Program-made: the position numbers and the translations under genes
DNA from: Ramlibacter sp.
GTDB lineage: Bacteria > Pseudomonadota > Gammaproteobacteria > Burkholderiales > Burkholderiaceae_C
Assembly (NCBI RefSeq): GCF_029866045.1
Contig: NZ_JARXAB010000110.1
Location: forward strand, 1 to 43,895
Length of the DNA: 43,895 bases
Direction: 5' to 3'
Shown here: one piece after another, positions 17,719 through 25,685 of the stretch
Numbering within the stretch: position 1 is the stretch's first letter
Layout: each line of letters starts with the position of its first letter
Notes under the pieces: model-generated
What the model was told of the DNA's origin: nothing
Seen by the model: the letters and a program-made list of their open reading frames with translations, nothing else
The model's database searches: none

Positions 17719-17795
17719 TGGCCTGCCCGGAGGGAATCGAACCCCCGACCCACAGCTTAGAAGGCTGTTGCTCTATCCAACTGAGCTACGGGCAG
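17719..17795 (-). tRNA. tRNA-Arg (anticodon TCT)
   Basis: Read on the minus strand, the sequence folds into a standard 77-nt cloverleaf with encoded CCA. The acceptor stem is CTGCCCG/CGGGCAG, the D arm contains GCTCAGTTGGATAGAGC, the anticodon loop is CTTCTAA with anticodon TCT, and the T loop is GTTCGATTC. The discriminator is G. It reads AGA codons. It lies 22 nt downstream of tRNA-Pro and is probably cotranscribed with it. Confidence 0.95.
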
Positions 17796-17817
17796 CCGAA
17801 GGCCGAAAAGAAAGAAA

Positions 17818-17894
<77 letters not shown>

Positions 17895-17903
17895 CCGGCG
17901 CTG

Positions 17904-17909
17904 ATTCTA
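17904..17909 (-). promoter_or_regulatory. Candidate -10 box of the tRNA-Pro/tRNA-Arg unit
   Basis: TAGAAT on the minus strand, 9 nt before the 5' end of tRNA-Pro, is a good -10 hexamer (5 of 6). No strong -35 is seen at the expected distance. Confidence 0.4.
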
Positions 17910-18111
17910 CGGCCTGGGCCTGTGCCGCGGGAATTTCACTGCATTCCGGCCCCGCACTGATGCCTCAGGACGAATGCAGCGCCGCATGGCCCTCAGAGCG
18001 CTCAGCGCACCGCCGGGGACGCCGATTCCATCCAATGGAATTTACCGATGACGGGCCCTCGCCCTGCTGAGGACAATCGCCCGGCGATTTCCCAATAACC
18101 AGGAGACAGAC

Positions 18112-19110
18112 ATGCCACACATGCCCACCCGACGCGACTGCCTGAGCCTGCTGGCGCTGCCCGCACTGGGTGCCGCCTTGCTGCCCGCCCGCACCCAGGC
18201 GCAAGCGCCGGCGCCGGTCTACACCCAGCCCCTGCGCATCGTCCTGCCCTTCGCTCCCGGAGGCCCGACCGACATGATGGCCCGGGCCATCTCCAAGAGC
18301 ATGAGCCAGACGCTGGGCCAGCCCGTGGTGATCGACAACAAGCCTGGCGGGGGTGGCCTGGTCGCTTTCGCTGACGTCGTCCGCGCGCCGGCCGACGGCT
18401 ACACCCTGGCCTTCCCCTCCATCCTGGCGGTGACCAACCCGGCGCTGATGCCCAAGTATCCCTACGAGACCCTGCGTGACTTCACGCCAGTGACGGTGGT
18501 GGGCTTCATCCCCCACGTGCTGGCTGTACGCACCGACCATCCAGCCAAGAGCTTGGCCGACTTGGTGGCCACCGCCCGCGCCAAGCCCGATTCGGTCACC
18601 TATGCATCCTCGGGCAACGGCACCTCGGCGCACCTGGCAGCCGCGCTGCTCGCTTCCGAGGCCAAAGTCTCGATGCTGCACGTGCCCTACAAGGGCGCAG
18701 GTCCCGCCCTGACAGACCTGCTCTCAGGTCAAGTGGAGTGCATGTTCCTGGACACCAACTCTGCGATACCCCAGATCCGCGCCGGCAAGCTGCGCGCATT
18801 GGCGGCCGCGCCGCGGCGACGCATCGCCCTCCTGCCCGACGTACCCACGGTTGCCGAACAGGGCTATCCCAATTTCGACGTCCATGGCTGGTACGGGCTG
18901 TTGGCCCGCGCCGGTACGCCCGAGCCGATGGTCAACTTGCTGCACAACGCGGTTCGCATCGCCCTGGCGACACCCGAAGTGCGCGAGCAATTCCGCGGCG
19001 CGGCAGTCGACGCGGGCGGCATGCCACCTGCCGAATACCGCGAAATCATCCGCAACGATCTGGTCAAATGGAAAACGCTGGTCGATCGACTACAAATCAA
19101 ACTGGACTGA
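18112..19110 (+). CDS. Bug-family (TctC-like) substrate-binding protein
   Basis: A 332-residue periplasmic solute receptor. The leader has a twin-arginine-like start (TRRDCLSLLALPALGAALLPARTQAQA), so Tat export is possible though Sec cannot be excluded. Mature landmarks are LRIVLPFAPGGPTDMMAR, NKPGGGGLVAF, ADGYTLAFPS, VPYKGAGPALTDLLSGQVECMF and LPDVPTVAEQGYP. AGGAGA at 18101-18106 supports ATG 18112; an in-frame ATG at 18121 is an alternative. No TctA/TctB partner lies in the window. It is followed after 13 nt by a D-2-hydroxyacid dehydrogenase, so the ligand may be a 2-hydroxy or 2-oxo acid; that link is inferred from adjacency only. Confidence 0.93.
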   Translation: MPHMPTRRDCLSLLALPALGAALLPARTQAQAPAPVYTQPLRIVLPFAPGGPTDMMARAISKSMSQTLGQPVVIDNKPGGGGLVAFADVVRAPADGYTLAFPSILAVTNPALMPKYPYETLRDFTPVTVVGFIPHVLAVRTDHPAKSLADLVATARAKPDSVTYASSGNGTSAHLAAALLASEAKVSMLHVPYKGAGPALTDLLSGQVECMFLDTNSAIPQIRAGKLRALAAAPRRRIALLPDVPTVAEQGYPNFDVHGWYGLLARAGTPEPMVNLLHNAVRIALATPEVREQFRGAAVDAGGMPPAEYREIIRNDLVKWKTLVDRLQIKLD

Positions 19111-19123
19111 AGGACACCGCCTC

Positions 19124-20098
19124 ATGCGCATCGTCATCCCCGACGACTACCAAGATATCGTTCGTCGCCTCGACTGCTGGCAGCTCCTTCAAGGGCAGGA
19201 GGTCACTGTGCACCACGACACCGTCAAGGGCGTGGACGCCCTCGCCGAGCGCTTCGCGCAGGCCGAGGCCATCGTCCTGACCCGCGAGCGAAGCGTGATC
19301 ACTGCAGCCCTGCTGGATCGCCTTCCACAGCTTCGGATCATCAGCCAGACGGGGGCCGTTGCGGCGCACCTGGACGTGGCGGCCTGCACCGAGCGCGGCA
19401 TCGCGGTGGCCGCCGGCGAAGGCGCCGGCACTGCGACCGCCGAGCTGGCTTGGGGTCTGATCCTGGCCAGCGCCCGGCGTCTGGTCGACGAGGCCAACCG
19501 ACTCAAGGGCGGACAGTGGCAGGGCCATGTCGGCTACAAGTTGCAGGGTCGGCGCCTGGGCGTCTGGAGCTACGGCCGCATTGGCAAGCGCGTGGCCGAG
19601 TACGGCCGGGCCTTTGGCATGCAGGTCTGGGTCTGGGGTGGTCCCGACTCGACTGCGAGGGCACGTTCCGACGGCTTTGAGGTGGCGCCCTCGCGCGATG
19701 CCTTCTTCGAACAAACCGACGTCCTGAGTCTGCAAATTCGCCTCAGCCCCACCAGCCGCGGCATCGTGCGGCGGGAGGACCTGGCGCGAATGAAGCCGTC
19801 AGCGTTGATCGTCAACACCAGCCGTGCAGAGCTGATCGAGCCCGGCGCCTTGGTCGATGCCCTGAAGGCCGGCCGGCCTGGTTTCGCCGCGGTTGACACC
19901 TTCGAGGACGAGCCGATTTTGGGGGCGAGCCACCCACTGCTCGCTTTGCCCAATGCCTTGTGCACCCCGCATCTGGGGTTTGTCGAGCAGGACAACTACG
20001 AGAACTACTACGGCACCGCCTTCCGCAACATCGTCGCCTTTGCGGCAGGCACGCCACAAGGTCTGGTCAATCCCGAGGCACTGTCGCGGGGGCGCTAA
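19124..20098 (+). CDS. D-2-hydroxyacid dehydrogenase family protein
   Basis: A 324-residue NAD(P)-dependent oxidoreductase. ATG 19124 gives the family N terminus MRIVIPDDYQD. The Rossmann motif is GVWSYGRIGKRVAEYGRAFGM; the first glycine-rich position is GRLGVWSYGRIG, so the usual GxGxxG is changed to WSYGRIG. The catalytic Arg is in LSLQIRLSPTSRGI, the Glu in FEDEP and the His in PHLGFVEQDNYE. It interconverts a 2-hydroxy acid and a 2-oxo acid with NAD(P). The gene forms a two-gene unit with the upstream Bug receptor. A hairpin (20103-20138) follows the stop. Confidence 0.9.
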   Translation: MRIVIPDDYQDIVRRLDCWQLLQGQEVTVHHDTVKGVDALAERFAQAEAIVLTRERSVITAALLDRLPQLRIISQTGAVAAHLDVAACTERGIAVAAGEGAGTATAELAWGLILASARRLVDEANRLKGGQWQGHVGYKLQGRRLGVWSYGRIGKRVAEYGRAFGMQVWVWGGPDSTARARSDGFEVAPSRDAFFEQTDVLSLQIRLSPTSRGIVRREDLARMKPSALIVNTSRAELIEPGALVDALKAGRPGFAAVDTFEDEPILGASHPLLALPNALCTPHLGFVEQDNYENYYGTAFRNIVAFAAGTPQGLVNPEALSRGR

Positions 20099-20102
20099 CT
20101 GT

Positions 20103-20138
20103 TGCCCTGTGCGCCGCCTCGCCAAGCGCACAGCGGCA
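20103..20138 (+). terminator. Hairpin after the dehydrogenase gene
   Basis: CTGTGCGC (20107-20114) pairs with GCGCACAG (20126-20133), extended by TGCC/GGCA across a one-base bulge. The stem is strong but there is no T run after it, so termination may be partial. Confidence 0.45.
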
Positions 20139-20186
20139 GTCGGATGAATCTTGATAAAGTCCTCGCATACCCATCCAGGAGTCCCC

Positions 20187-20459
20187 GTGCCCCGTACCGT
20201 CCAATGCATCAAGCTCGGCCAAGAGGCCGACGGCCTCGACTTTCCGCCCTACCCGGGCGAGCTCGGCAAGCGCATCTTCGAGAGCGTGAGCAAGCAGGCC
20301 TGGGCCGACTGGCTCAAGCACCAGACCATGCTGGTCAACGAGAACCGCCTCAACCTGGCCGACCAGCGCGCGCGTGAGTACCTCAAGCGTCAAATGGAAA
20401 GCCATTTCTTCGGTGGTGGTGCCGACCAGGCGGCCGGCTACGTACCGCCTGCTGCCTGA
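20187..20459 (+). CDS. yggX: Oxidative damage protection / Fe(2+)-trafficking protein (YggX family)
   Basis: A 90-residue cytosolic protein, the same length as E. coli YggX (91). The start is the GTG at 20187, preceded by AGGAG at 20177-20181, giving the family N terminus [10 protein letters not shown] with the conserved Cys7. Family landmarks are [33 protein letters not shown] and the C-terminal GGYVPP-like AAGYVPP. YggX protects iron-sulfur proteins from oxidative damage and helps iron supply. It precedes an FAD oxidoreductase and the iron-sulfur-rich sulfate reduction operon; whether that proximity matters is unknown. Confidence 0.95.
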   Translation: MPRTVQCIKLGQEADGLDFPPYPGELGKRIFESVSKQAWADWLKHQTMLVNENRLNLADQRAREYLKRQMESHFFGGGADQAAGYVPPAA

Positions 20460-20473
20460 GCATTACCCTCTCC

Positions 20474-21700
20474 TTGCCTGCACCGCACGCCCTGGTGATT
20501 GGTGCCGGCCTGGCCGGTGCCTCCGCGGCCTCGGCCCTCGCGCGCCAGGGCTGGCAGGTGCAGGTGCTGGACGCAGCCCCAGCGCCTGCCTTGGGCGCCT
20601 CCTCCCTGCCCGCGGGGCTGATGGCGCCCCACCTTTCGGCAGACGATGGCTTGCTTTCTCGTTTGACGCGCCAGGGGCTCCTGGCAACGCGTGTCGAGCT
20701 CGATCGTCTTAGCGCGACAGGTCGACTGCGACCAGGCCTGGACTGGCAGGCAGACGGCACCCTGGAGCACCGCGTGCGCCACAGCCGGCCGGTGGCTTTG
20801 CCCGAGCAGGGCGCGGGCGCAAGCCGTCCCGCGCACCCCGAGGAGTTGGCTACGGCCGGTCTGCCAGCCGACGCCACGGCGATTTGGCACCCGCAGGCCG
20901 GATGGGTGCGGCCCAGCGCACTGGTTCGCGCCTGGCTGGCGGAGCCGGGGGTCCACTTCCAGGGCAGCACTCGCGTCGAACGCCTGGTGCCTGGCCAGGC
21001 CGATCAGGCAGATACCCGCCCGACCTGGCAAGCCCAAGACGAATCCGGCCGCGTCGTCGCGGAAGCGCAATTGGTGGTGATAGCAGCCGCACTGGGCAGC
21101 GCCGCGCTGGCCGAGGGCCGGCTGAGACTCCAGCCGGTGCGCGGCCAGGTGTCCTGGGGCCTGCGCAGTACGGAAGACACGCTCCCGCCCTTTCCGGTCA
21201 ACGGCAGCGGCCATCTGCTGACTGGCGTGCCGCTGGGCGAGGGCCTGGCCTGGCTCACGGGCTCGAGCTACGGCCACGGCGAGCGCGATACCCAACCCCG
21301 GCAAGAGGACCATGCCGCCAACCTCGCCCGCATTCGCGCCTTGCTGCCAGCCGCCGCCGAGGCCTTGGCGCCCGCCTTCGCCGATGGCACCGTGCAGGCC
21401 TGGACCGGGGTGCGTTGCGCGAGCACCGACCGCAGGCCGCTGGTGGGCCTGCTGGCCCCCGGCCTATGGACGCTGACCGCCCTGGGATCGCGCGGTCTGA
21501 CGTTTGCTGCGCTGTGTGCGGCGCTGCTGACCTCACGGGTGGCGGGCCAGGGCCTGCCTCTGCCTGCCGACTTGGCGGCCGCCCTCGACTTGGCGCGGCA
21601 GGGCGCGGCTGCTTCACCGGCCTCCGCCGACAACAGCCCGCCAAGCCGCGCCAATGCTGGCGAATTTGCTTATCCGGATAAGACGCCAACTAAAAATTAG
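20474..21700 (+). CDS. FAD-dependent oxidoreductase, MnmC C-domain-like (DAO family)
   Basis: A 408-residue flavoprotein of the D-amino-acid oxidase family. It begins at a TTG, and the FAD Rossmann motif VIGAGLAGASAASALARQG starts within 8 residues, leaving no later start that would keep it. The segment LGASSLPAGLMAPHLSADD resembles the FAD-binding part of MnmC, which converts cmnm5s2U34 to nm5s2U34 in tRNA. The methyltransferase half of bifunctional MnmC is absent, so this may be the stand-alone oxidase or another amine oxidase. The C terminus has GVRCASTDRRPLVG and TALGSRGLTFAALCAALL, typical of MnmC2. The last codons overlap an inverted repeat in front of cysI. Confidence 0.8.
   Translation: MPAPHALVIGAGLAGASAASALARQGWQVQVLDAAPAPALGASSLPAGLMAPHLSADDGLLSRLTRQGLLATRVELDRLSATGRLRPGLDWQADGTLEHRVRHSRPVALPEQGAGASRPAHPEELATAGLPADATAIWHPQAGWVRPSALVRAWLAEPGVHFQGSTRVERLVPGQADQADTRPTWQAQDESGRVVAEAQLVVIAAALGSAALAEGRLRLQPVRGQVSWGLRSTEDTLPPFPVNGSGHLLTGVPLGEGLAWLTGSSYGHGERDTQPRQEDHAANLARIRALLPAAAEALAPAFADGTVQAWTGVRCASTDRRPLVGLLAPGLWTLTALGSRGLTFAALCAALLTSRVAGQGLPLPADLAAALDLARQGAAASPASADNSPPSRANAGEFAYPDKTPTKN
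21669..21682. promoter_or_regulatory. 14-bp perfect palindrome upstream of cysI
   Basis: CTTATCCGGATAAG is a perfect palindrome lying in the 3' end of the preceding gene, 55 nt before the cysI ATG. It may be a regulator site for the sulfate operon. No known consensus is claimed. Confidence 0.45.
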
Positions 21701-21704
21701 TTGG
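21686..21704. promoter_or_regulatory. Inverted repeat upstream of cysI, candidate LysR-type operator
   Basis: CCAACTAA-AAA-TTAGTTGG is a perfect 8-bp inverted repeat with a 3-nt spacer, spanning the stop codon of the previous gene. An AT-rich patch in GC-rich DNA just upstream of cysI fits an activator site (CysB-like regulators bind AT-rich dyads), but the regulator is inferred. GCATAAGG just after it might contribute a -10. Confidence 0.45.
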
Positions 21705-21737
21705 GATGCATAAGGTGCGCGCCTAGAGTCGCGCCCC

Positions 21738-23549
21738 ATGTACCAGTACACCGAATTCGACCGTCAGTTCGTCCGCGCACGGGCTGACCAATACCGCGAC
21801 CAGCTCGAGCGCCGCCTCAGCGGCCAGTTGGCCGAGGAAGAGTTTCGCCCCCTGCGCCTGCAAAACGGCTGGTATGTGCAGCGCTTTGCGCCCATGCTGC
21901 GGGTTGCGGTCCCCTACGGCGAGATCGCCAGTCGCCAGTTGCGGGTTCTGGCCCGCATCGCCCGCGAGTACGACCAGCCCTCGGCCGAGGTGTTCGACGG
22001 AGCCCGCCAGCGCCAGGACTCACTGGGCCCAGTGCCCCTGCCAGGCGGCGGCTTCGCGCACTCCAGACTGACCGTGGGCTATGGCCATTTCACCACCCGC
22101 CAGAACGTCCAGTTCAATTGGATCCCGCTGGAAAAAAGCGCCGATGTGATGGACCTGCTGGCCAGCGTCGACATGCACGGCATCCAGACCAGCGGCAACT
22201 GCATCCGCAACATCACCACCGACGAGCTCGCCGGCATCGCCCCCGATGAGGCTGCTGACCCTCGGCCCTGGTGCGAAATCATTCGCCAGTGGAGCACCCT
22301 GCATCCGGAGTTCGCCTTCCTGCCCCGTAAGTTCAAGATCGCCATCACCGGCGCCGCCGAGGACCGCGCGGCCTCCGCCTGGCACGACGTGGGTTTGCAA
22401 CTGGTTCGGGATGCGGCTGGCAGCCTGGGCTTTCGGGTTCTAGTCGGTGGCGGCATGGGCCGCACACCGGTCATCGCCTCGGTGATCCGCGAATTCATTG
22501 CGGCCGACCAGATCCTCAACTACCTGGAAGCCGTGGTGCGGGTCTACAACCGCTGGGGCCGCCGGGACAACAAGTACAAGGCCCGAATCAAGATTCTGGT
22601 CAAGGCAGAAGGCCAGCGCTACACCGACGAAGTGGAGGCGGAGTACCAGGCCATCGTGTCGCAGGACGGCGCACCGCATACCGTCACTGCCGCCGAGATC
22701 AACCGCATCAGCGCCTGCTTCCGCGCGCCAGCCGTTCAGGCCGGTGCGGCCACCGAACTGCCGCAGACCGACCTGTCCCCGGCCTACCAGCGCTGGCTGC
22801 AGCAAAACGTGGCCGCACACCGCGATCCGCACCTGCGCGCGGTGACTCTGTCCTTCAAGCGCCTGGGCCAGGCGCCAGGCGACGCCACCGCCGACCAGCT
22901 CGATGCCGCCGCCGACCTGGTGGACCGCTTCTCGGCCGGCGAAGCCCGCGTCACCCACAGCCAAAACCTGCTGCTGCCCTGGGTGCGCGTGTCCGACCTG
23001 CCCGCGCTCTGGGAGGCGGCCCGCGCACTCGGCCTGGCATCGGCCAATATCGGCCTGATCACCGACATGATCGCCTGCCCGGGTGGTGACTACTGCGACC
23101 TGGCCAACGCCCGGTCGCTGCCGATTGCCGAAGCCATCACCCAGCGCTACCAAGACCTCGACGAGCTGCACGACATCGGCCCGGTCGACCTGCACATCTC
23201 CGGCTGCATCAACTCCTGCGGTCACCACCACAGCGGCCACATCGGAATTTTGGGCGTCGACAAGGACGGCAAGGAGTGGTACCAGGTCACCCTGGGCGGG
23301 TCCGATGGGTCGCAGCTGTCAGGCGCAGCCACCCCTGGCAAGGTGGTCGGCCCCTCTTTCTCCGCCGCTGAGGTGCCCGAGGTCATCGAAGCGGTCCTGG
23401 ACACCTACCGGCGCGAGCGGATCAGCCAAGGCGACCGCTTCGAGGCCTTCATTGACACCCTCAGGCGGATTGGCCTGGACCCGTTCAAGTCCGCTGCGAA
23501 CGGCGCGCGCCTTGGCGTGACCGAGGACAGCGCGAAGGAGGTCGCGTGA
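21738..23549 (+). CDS. cysI: Assimilatory sulfite reductase, siroheme/[4Fe-4S] subunit
   Basis: A 603-residue nitrite/sulfite reductase hemoprotein that reduces sulfite to sulfide with six electrons. It has the duplicated ferredoxin-like/siroheme-binding halves: LTVGYGHFTTRQNVQFNWI and GIQTSGNCIRNITTDE in the first, VTHSQNLLLPWVR in the second. The cluster ligands are CPGGDYC (CX5C) and SGCINSCGHHHSGHIG (CX3C). No flavoprotein subunit gene (cysJ) is in the window, so the electron donor is probably a ferredoxin or other reductase, and a ferredoxin and its reductase lie 3.7 kb downstream. It is the first gene of an overlapping five-gene operon ending with cysN. Confidence 0.94.
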   Translation: MYQYTEFDRQFVRARADQYRDQLERRLSGQLAEEEFRPLRLQNGWYVQRFAPMLRVAVPYGEIASRQLRVLARIAREYDQPSAEVFDGARQRQDSLGPVPLPGGGFAHSRLTVGYGHFTTRQNVQFNWIPLEKSADVMDLLASVDMHGIQTSGNCIRNITTDELAGIAPDEAADPRPWCEIIRQWSTLHPEFAFLPRKFKIAITGAAEDRAASAWHDVGLQLVRDAAGSLGFRVLVGGGMGRTPVIASVIREFIAADQILNYLEAVVRVYNRWGRRDNKYKARIKILVKAEGQRYTDEVEAEYQAIVSQDGAPHTVTAAEINRISACFRAPAVQAGAATELPQTDLSPAYQRWLQQNVAAHRDPHLRAVTLSFKRLGQAPGDATADQLDAAADLVDRFSAGEARVTHSQNLLLPWVRVSDLPALWEAARALGLASANIGLITDMIACPGGDYCDLANARSLPIAEAITQRYQDLDELHDIGPVDLHISGCINSCGHHHSGHIGILGVDKDGKEWYQVTLGGSDGSQLSGAATPGKVVGPSFSAAEVPEVIEAVLDTYRRERISQGDRFEAFIDTLRRIGLDPFKSAANGARLGVTEDSAKEVA

Positions 23550-23953
23550 TGGACTTGCACCTCCTGCTGATCACTGCGGCCGACCACCAAGCCCAGGCCG
23601 CCGCTGCCTACCCGGGTGTGCTGGCCCTGGCCAATGACATCGATGTGGCAGGCATATCCCTCGAAGGCGTTGAGCGCATCGACCTGCATTTCCCCAGCTT
23701 TGCCGACGGCCGCGCCTTCAGCCAGGCCTTTCAACTGCGCCGCCGCCGAGGCTTTGCGGGCGAGATCCGGGCGACCGGTGACGTGCTGATTGACCAGTTG
23801 GTGCAAATGCAGCGGACCGGCTTTAACAGCGCGGTGCTAAGGGCCGACCAGAACCCGGCCCACGCCGCGCGCCAGTTCGCGCGCTTTGAGCGCTACTATC
23901 AGGGTGACGCGGTCACCCGGGCACCGCGCTTCCAAGAAGCGGCTGCGACATGA
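23549..23953 (+). CDS. DUF934 domain protein
   Basis: A 134-residue protein of the DUF934 family, which is regularly found next to cysI in proteobacteria. Typical segments are LANDIDVAGISLEGVERIDLHFPSFADGRAFS, RRGFAGEIRATGDVLIDQL, and FARFERYYQGDAVTR at the end. ATG 23549 overlaps the cysI stop by one base (TGATG); a GTG at 23546 is possible. The biochemical role is not established; its constant linkage suggests a helper for sulfite reduction. It has no cysteine motif and no membrane segment. Confidence 0.92.
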   Translation: MDLHLLLITAADHQAQAAAAYPGVLALANDIDVAGISLEGVERIDLHFPSFADGRAFSQAFQLRRRRGFAGEIRATGDVLIDQLVQMQRTGFNSAVLRADQNPAHAARQFARFERYYQGDAVTRAPRFQEAAAT

Positions 23954-24756
23954 CCGTCCCTCAGGCAGCCAGCGTTCCAGACGAGGCAGCCCCGGCTGCC
24001 CGGGCTATGCAAGTGCATGCGAAACCCAGCGCCGACTTCGACGCCAAACTGGCGGCCACCCAGGCCCTGCTGCGGCACGCCGCCGCTGAAGCCGCGCCGG
24101 TGACGCAGGCCTCGAGCCTGGGCGCCGAGGACGTGGTCATCACGCACATCGTCAACGCGCTAGCCCTGCCAATTCCCGTCTTCGTGCTCGACACCGGCGC
24201 CCTGCATGCCGAGACACTGGCCCTGCTGGCGCGCACCCGTGCCAACTCGCGCGCTCCGGTGAATGTCTATCGCCCGGTACCGGAGGCGGTGGTGCAGTTC
24301 GTCGCCCGCGAAGGGCGGGACGCGATGTACCGCAGCGTCAACCTGCGCAAGGCCTGTTGCGGAATCCGCAAGATGGAGCCCCTGGCCCGCGCCCTCGAAG
24401 GCCAACGCGCCTGGATTACCGGGCTGCGCCGCGAGCAATCCAACGCCCGCGCCGACGTGCCTGCCATCGACACCCGCGAGCCCCGACTCAAGTTCAACCC
24501 CTTGGCTGACTGGACCTGGGGCGACGTCTGGCACTACATCGCGACCCGGGGCGTGGACTACAACGCCCTGCACGACCGCTTCTTCCCCAGCATCGGATGC
24601 GAGCCCTGCACCCGGGCGATCAGCCTGGGCGAGGACTTCCGCGCGGGTCGCTGGTGGTGGGAAAGCAATGACCTCAAGGAGTGCGGCCTGCACGTCAAGC
24701 CGCCGGCGGACGATCGATCGCCAGCCCCCCAGACCCACGAAGAAAGCCCCGCATGA
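23950..24756 (+). CDS. cysH: Phosphoadenylyl/adenylyl-sulfate reductase, APS-type
   Basis: A 268-residue thioredoxin-dependent sulfonucleotide reductase. The PP-loop-like region is ASSLGAEDVVITHIV. Two cysteine pairs, KACCGIRK and GCEPCTR, ligate a [4Fe-4S] cluster and mark the APS-reducing (plant/Pseudomonas-type) branch rather than the PAPS enzyme of enteric bacteria. The catalytic Cys is in LKECGLH near the C terminus. Absence of an APS kinase (cysC) in the operon fits direct APS reduction. The start overlaps DUF934 by 4 nt and the stop overlaps cysD by 4 nt. Confidence 0.95.
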   Translation: MTVPQAASVPDEAAPAARAMQVHAKPSADFDAKLAATQALLRHAAAEAAPVTQASSLGAEDVVITHIVNALALPIPVFVLDTGALHAETLALLARTRANSRAPVNVYRPVPEAVVQFVAREGRDAMYRSVNLRKACCGIRKMEPLARALEGQRAWITGLRREQSNARADVPAIDTREPRLKFNPLADWTWGDVWHYIATRGVDYNALHDRFFPSIGCEPCTRAISLGEDFRAGRWWWESNDLKECGLHVKPPADDRSPAPQTHEESPA

Positions 24757-25685
24757 ATGCGCGTACCGAGTCGCAATACCTGCAGACACTGAGCAACCAG
24801 CACCTGGACGCTCTGGAGGAGGAGACCATCTTCATCCTGCGGGAGGTCGCGGCCACTTTCGAGCGCCCCGCCCTGCTTTTTTCTGGCGGCAAGGATTCCC
24901 TGGTGCTTCTGCAATGCGCCGAGAAGGCCTTCGGCCGCGGCCGCATTCCCTACCCGCTGCTGATGATCGACACCGGCCACAACTTCGCCGAGGTCACCGA
25001 GTTCCGCGACTTCCGCGCCCAGGAACTTGGCGCCGAGCTGATCGTACGCAGCGTCGAAGACTCGATGAAGCGGGGCACCGTGCGCCTGGCGCACGCGGGT
25101 GAGTCGCGCAACGTGCACCAGTCGGTCACGCTCCTGGAGGCGATCGAGGAATTTCGCTTCGACGCCCTGATCGGTGGCGCCCGCCGTGACGAAGAAAAGG
25201 CCCGCGCCAAGGAGCGCATCTTTTCCCACCGGGACAGCTTCGGCCAGTGGCAGCCCAAGGACCAGCGTCCCGAGCTGTGGACCCTGTTCAATACCCGCCT
25301 GCAGACAGGAGAACATTTCCGGGTTTTTCCGATCTCCAACTGGACCGAGCTCGACGTGTGGCAGTACATCGCCCGCGAGCACGTGGCGCTGCCCTCCCTC
25401 TACTACGCCCATGCCCGCCAGGTGGTGGAACGCCGCGGCTTGCTGGTGCCGGTGACGGATCTCACCCCGGCGCGCGAGGGCGAGACGGTCGAAACCCGCA
25501 GGGTGCGGTTTCGCACCGTGGGCGACATCACCTGCACATGCCCGGTGGAAAGCCCGGCCGCCACCGCCGCCGAGGTGGTGATCGAAACGATTTCAGCCAA
25601 CGTTTCCGAGCGCGGCGCCACCCGGATGGACGACAAGACCTCCGACGCCTCGATGGAAAAACGCAAAAAGGACGGGTACTTCTGA
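24753..25685 (+). CDS. cysD: Sulfate adenylyltransferase subunit 2
   Basis: A 310-residue ATP-sulfurylase catalytic subunit. The PP-loop is FSGGKDSLVLL near residue 46. Other landmarks are LMIDTGHNFAEVTEFRD, GGARRDEEKARAKERIFSHRD, the Trp/Asp-rich SNWTELDVWQYI, and the C-terminal MEKRKKDGYF. Together with CysN it makes APS from sulfate and ATP, coupled to GTP hydrolysis. The ATG at 24753 overlaps the cysH stop, and its own stop overlaps cysN (TGATG). Confidence 0.97.
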   Translation: MNARTESQYLQTLSNQHLDALEEETIFILREVAATFERPALLFSGGKDSLVLLQCAEKAFGRGRIPYPLLMIDTGHNFAEVTEFRDFRAQELGAELIVRSVEDSMKRGTVRLAHAGESRNVHQSVTLLEAIEEFRFDALIGGARRDEEKARAKERIFSHRDSFGQWQPKDQRPELWTLFNTRLQTGEHFRVFPISNWTELDVWQYIAREHVALPSLYYAHARQVVERRGLLVPVTDLTPAREGETVETRRVRFRTVGDITCTCPVESPAATAAEVVIETISANVSERGATRMDDKTSDASMEKRKKDGYF

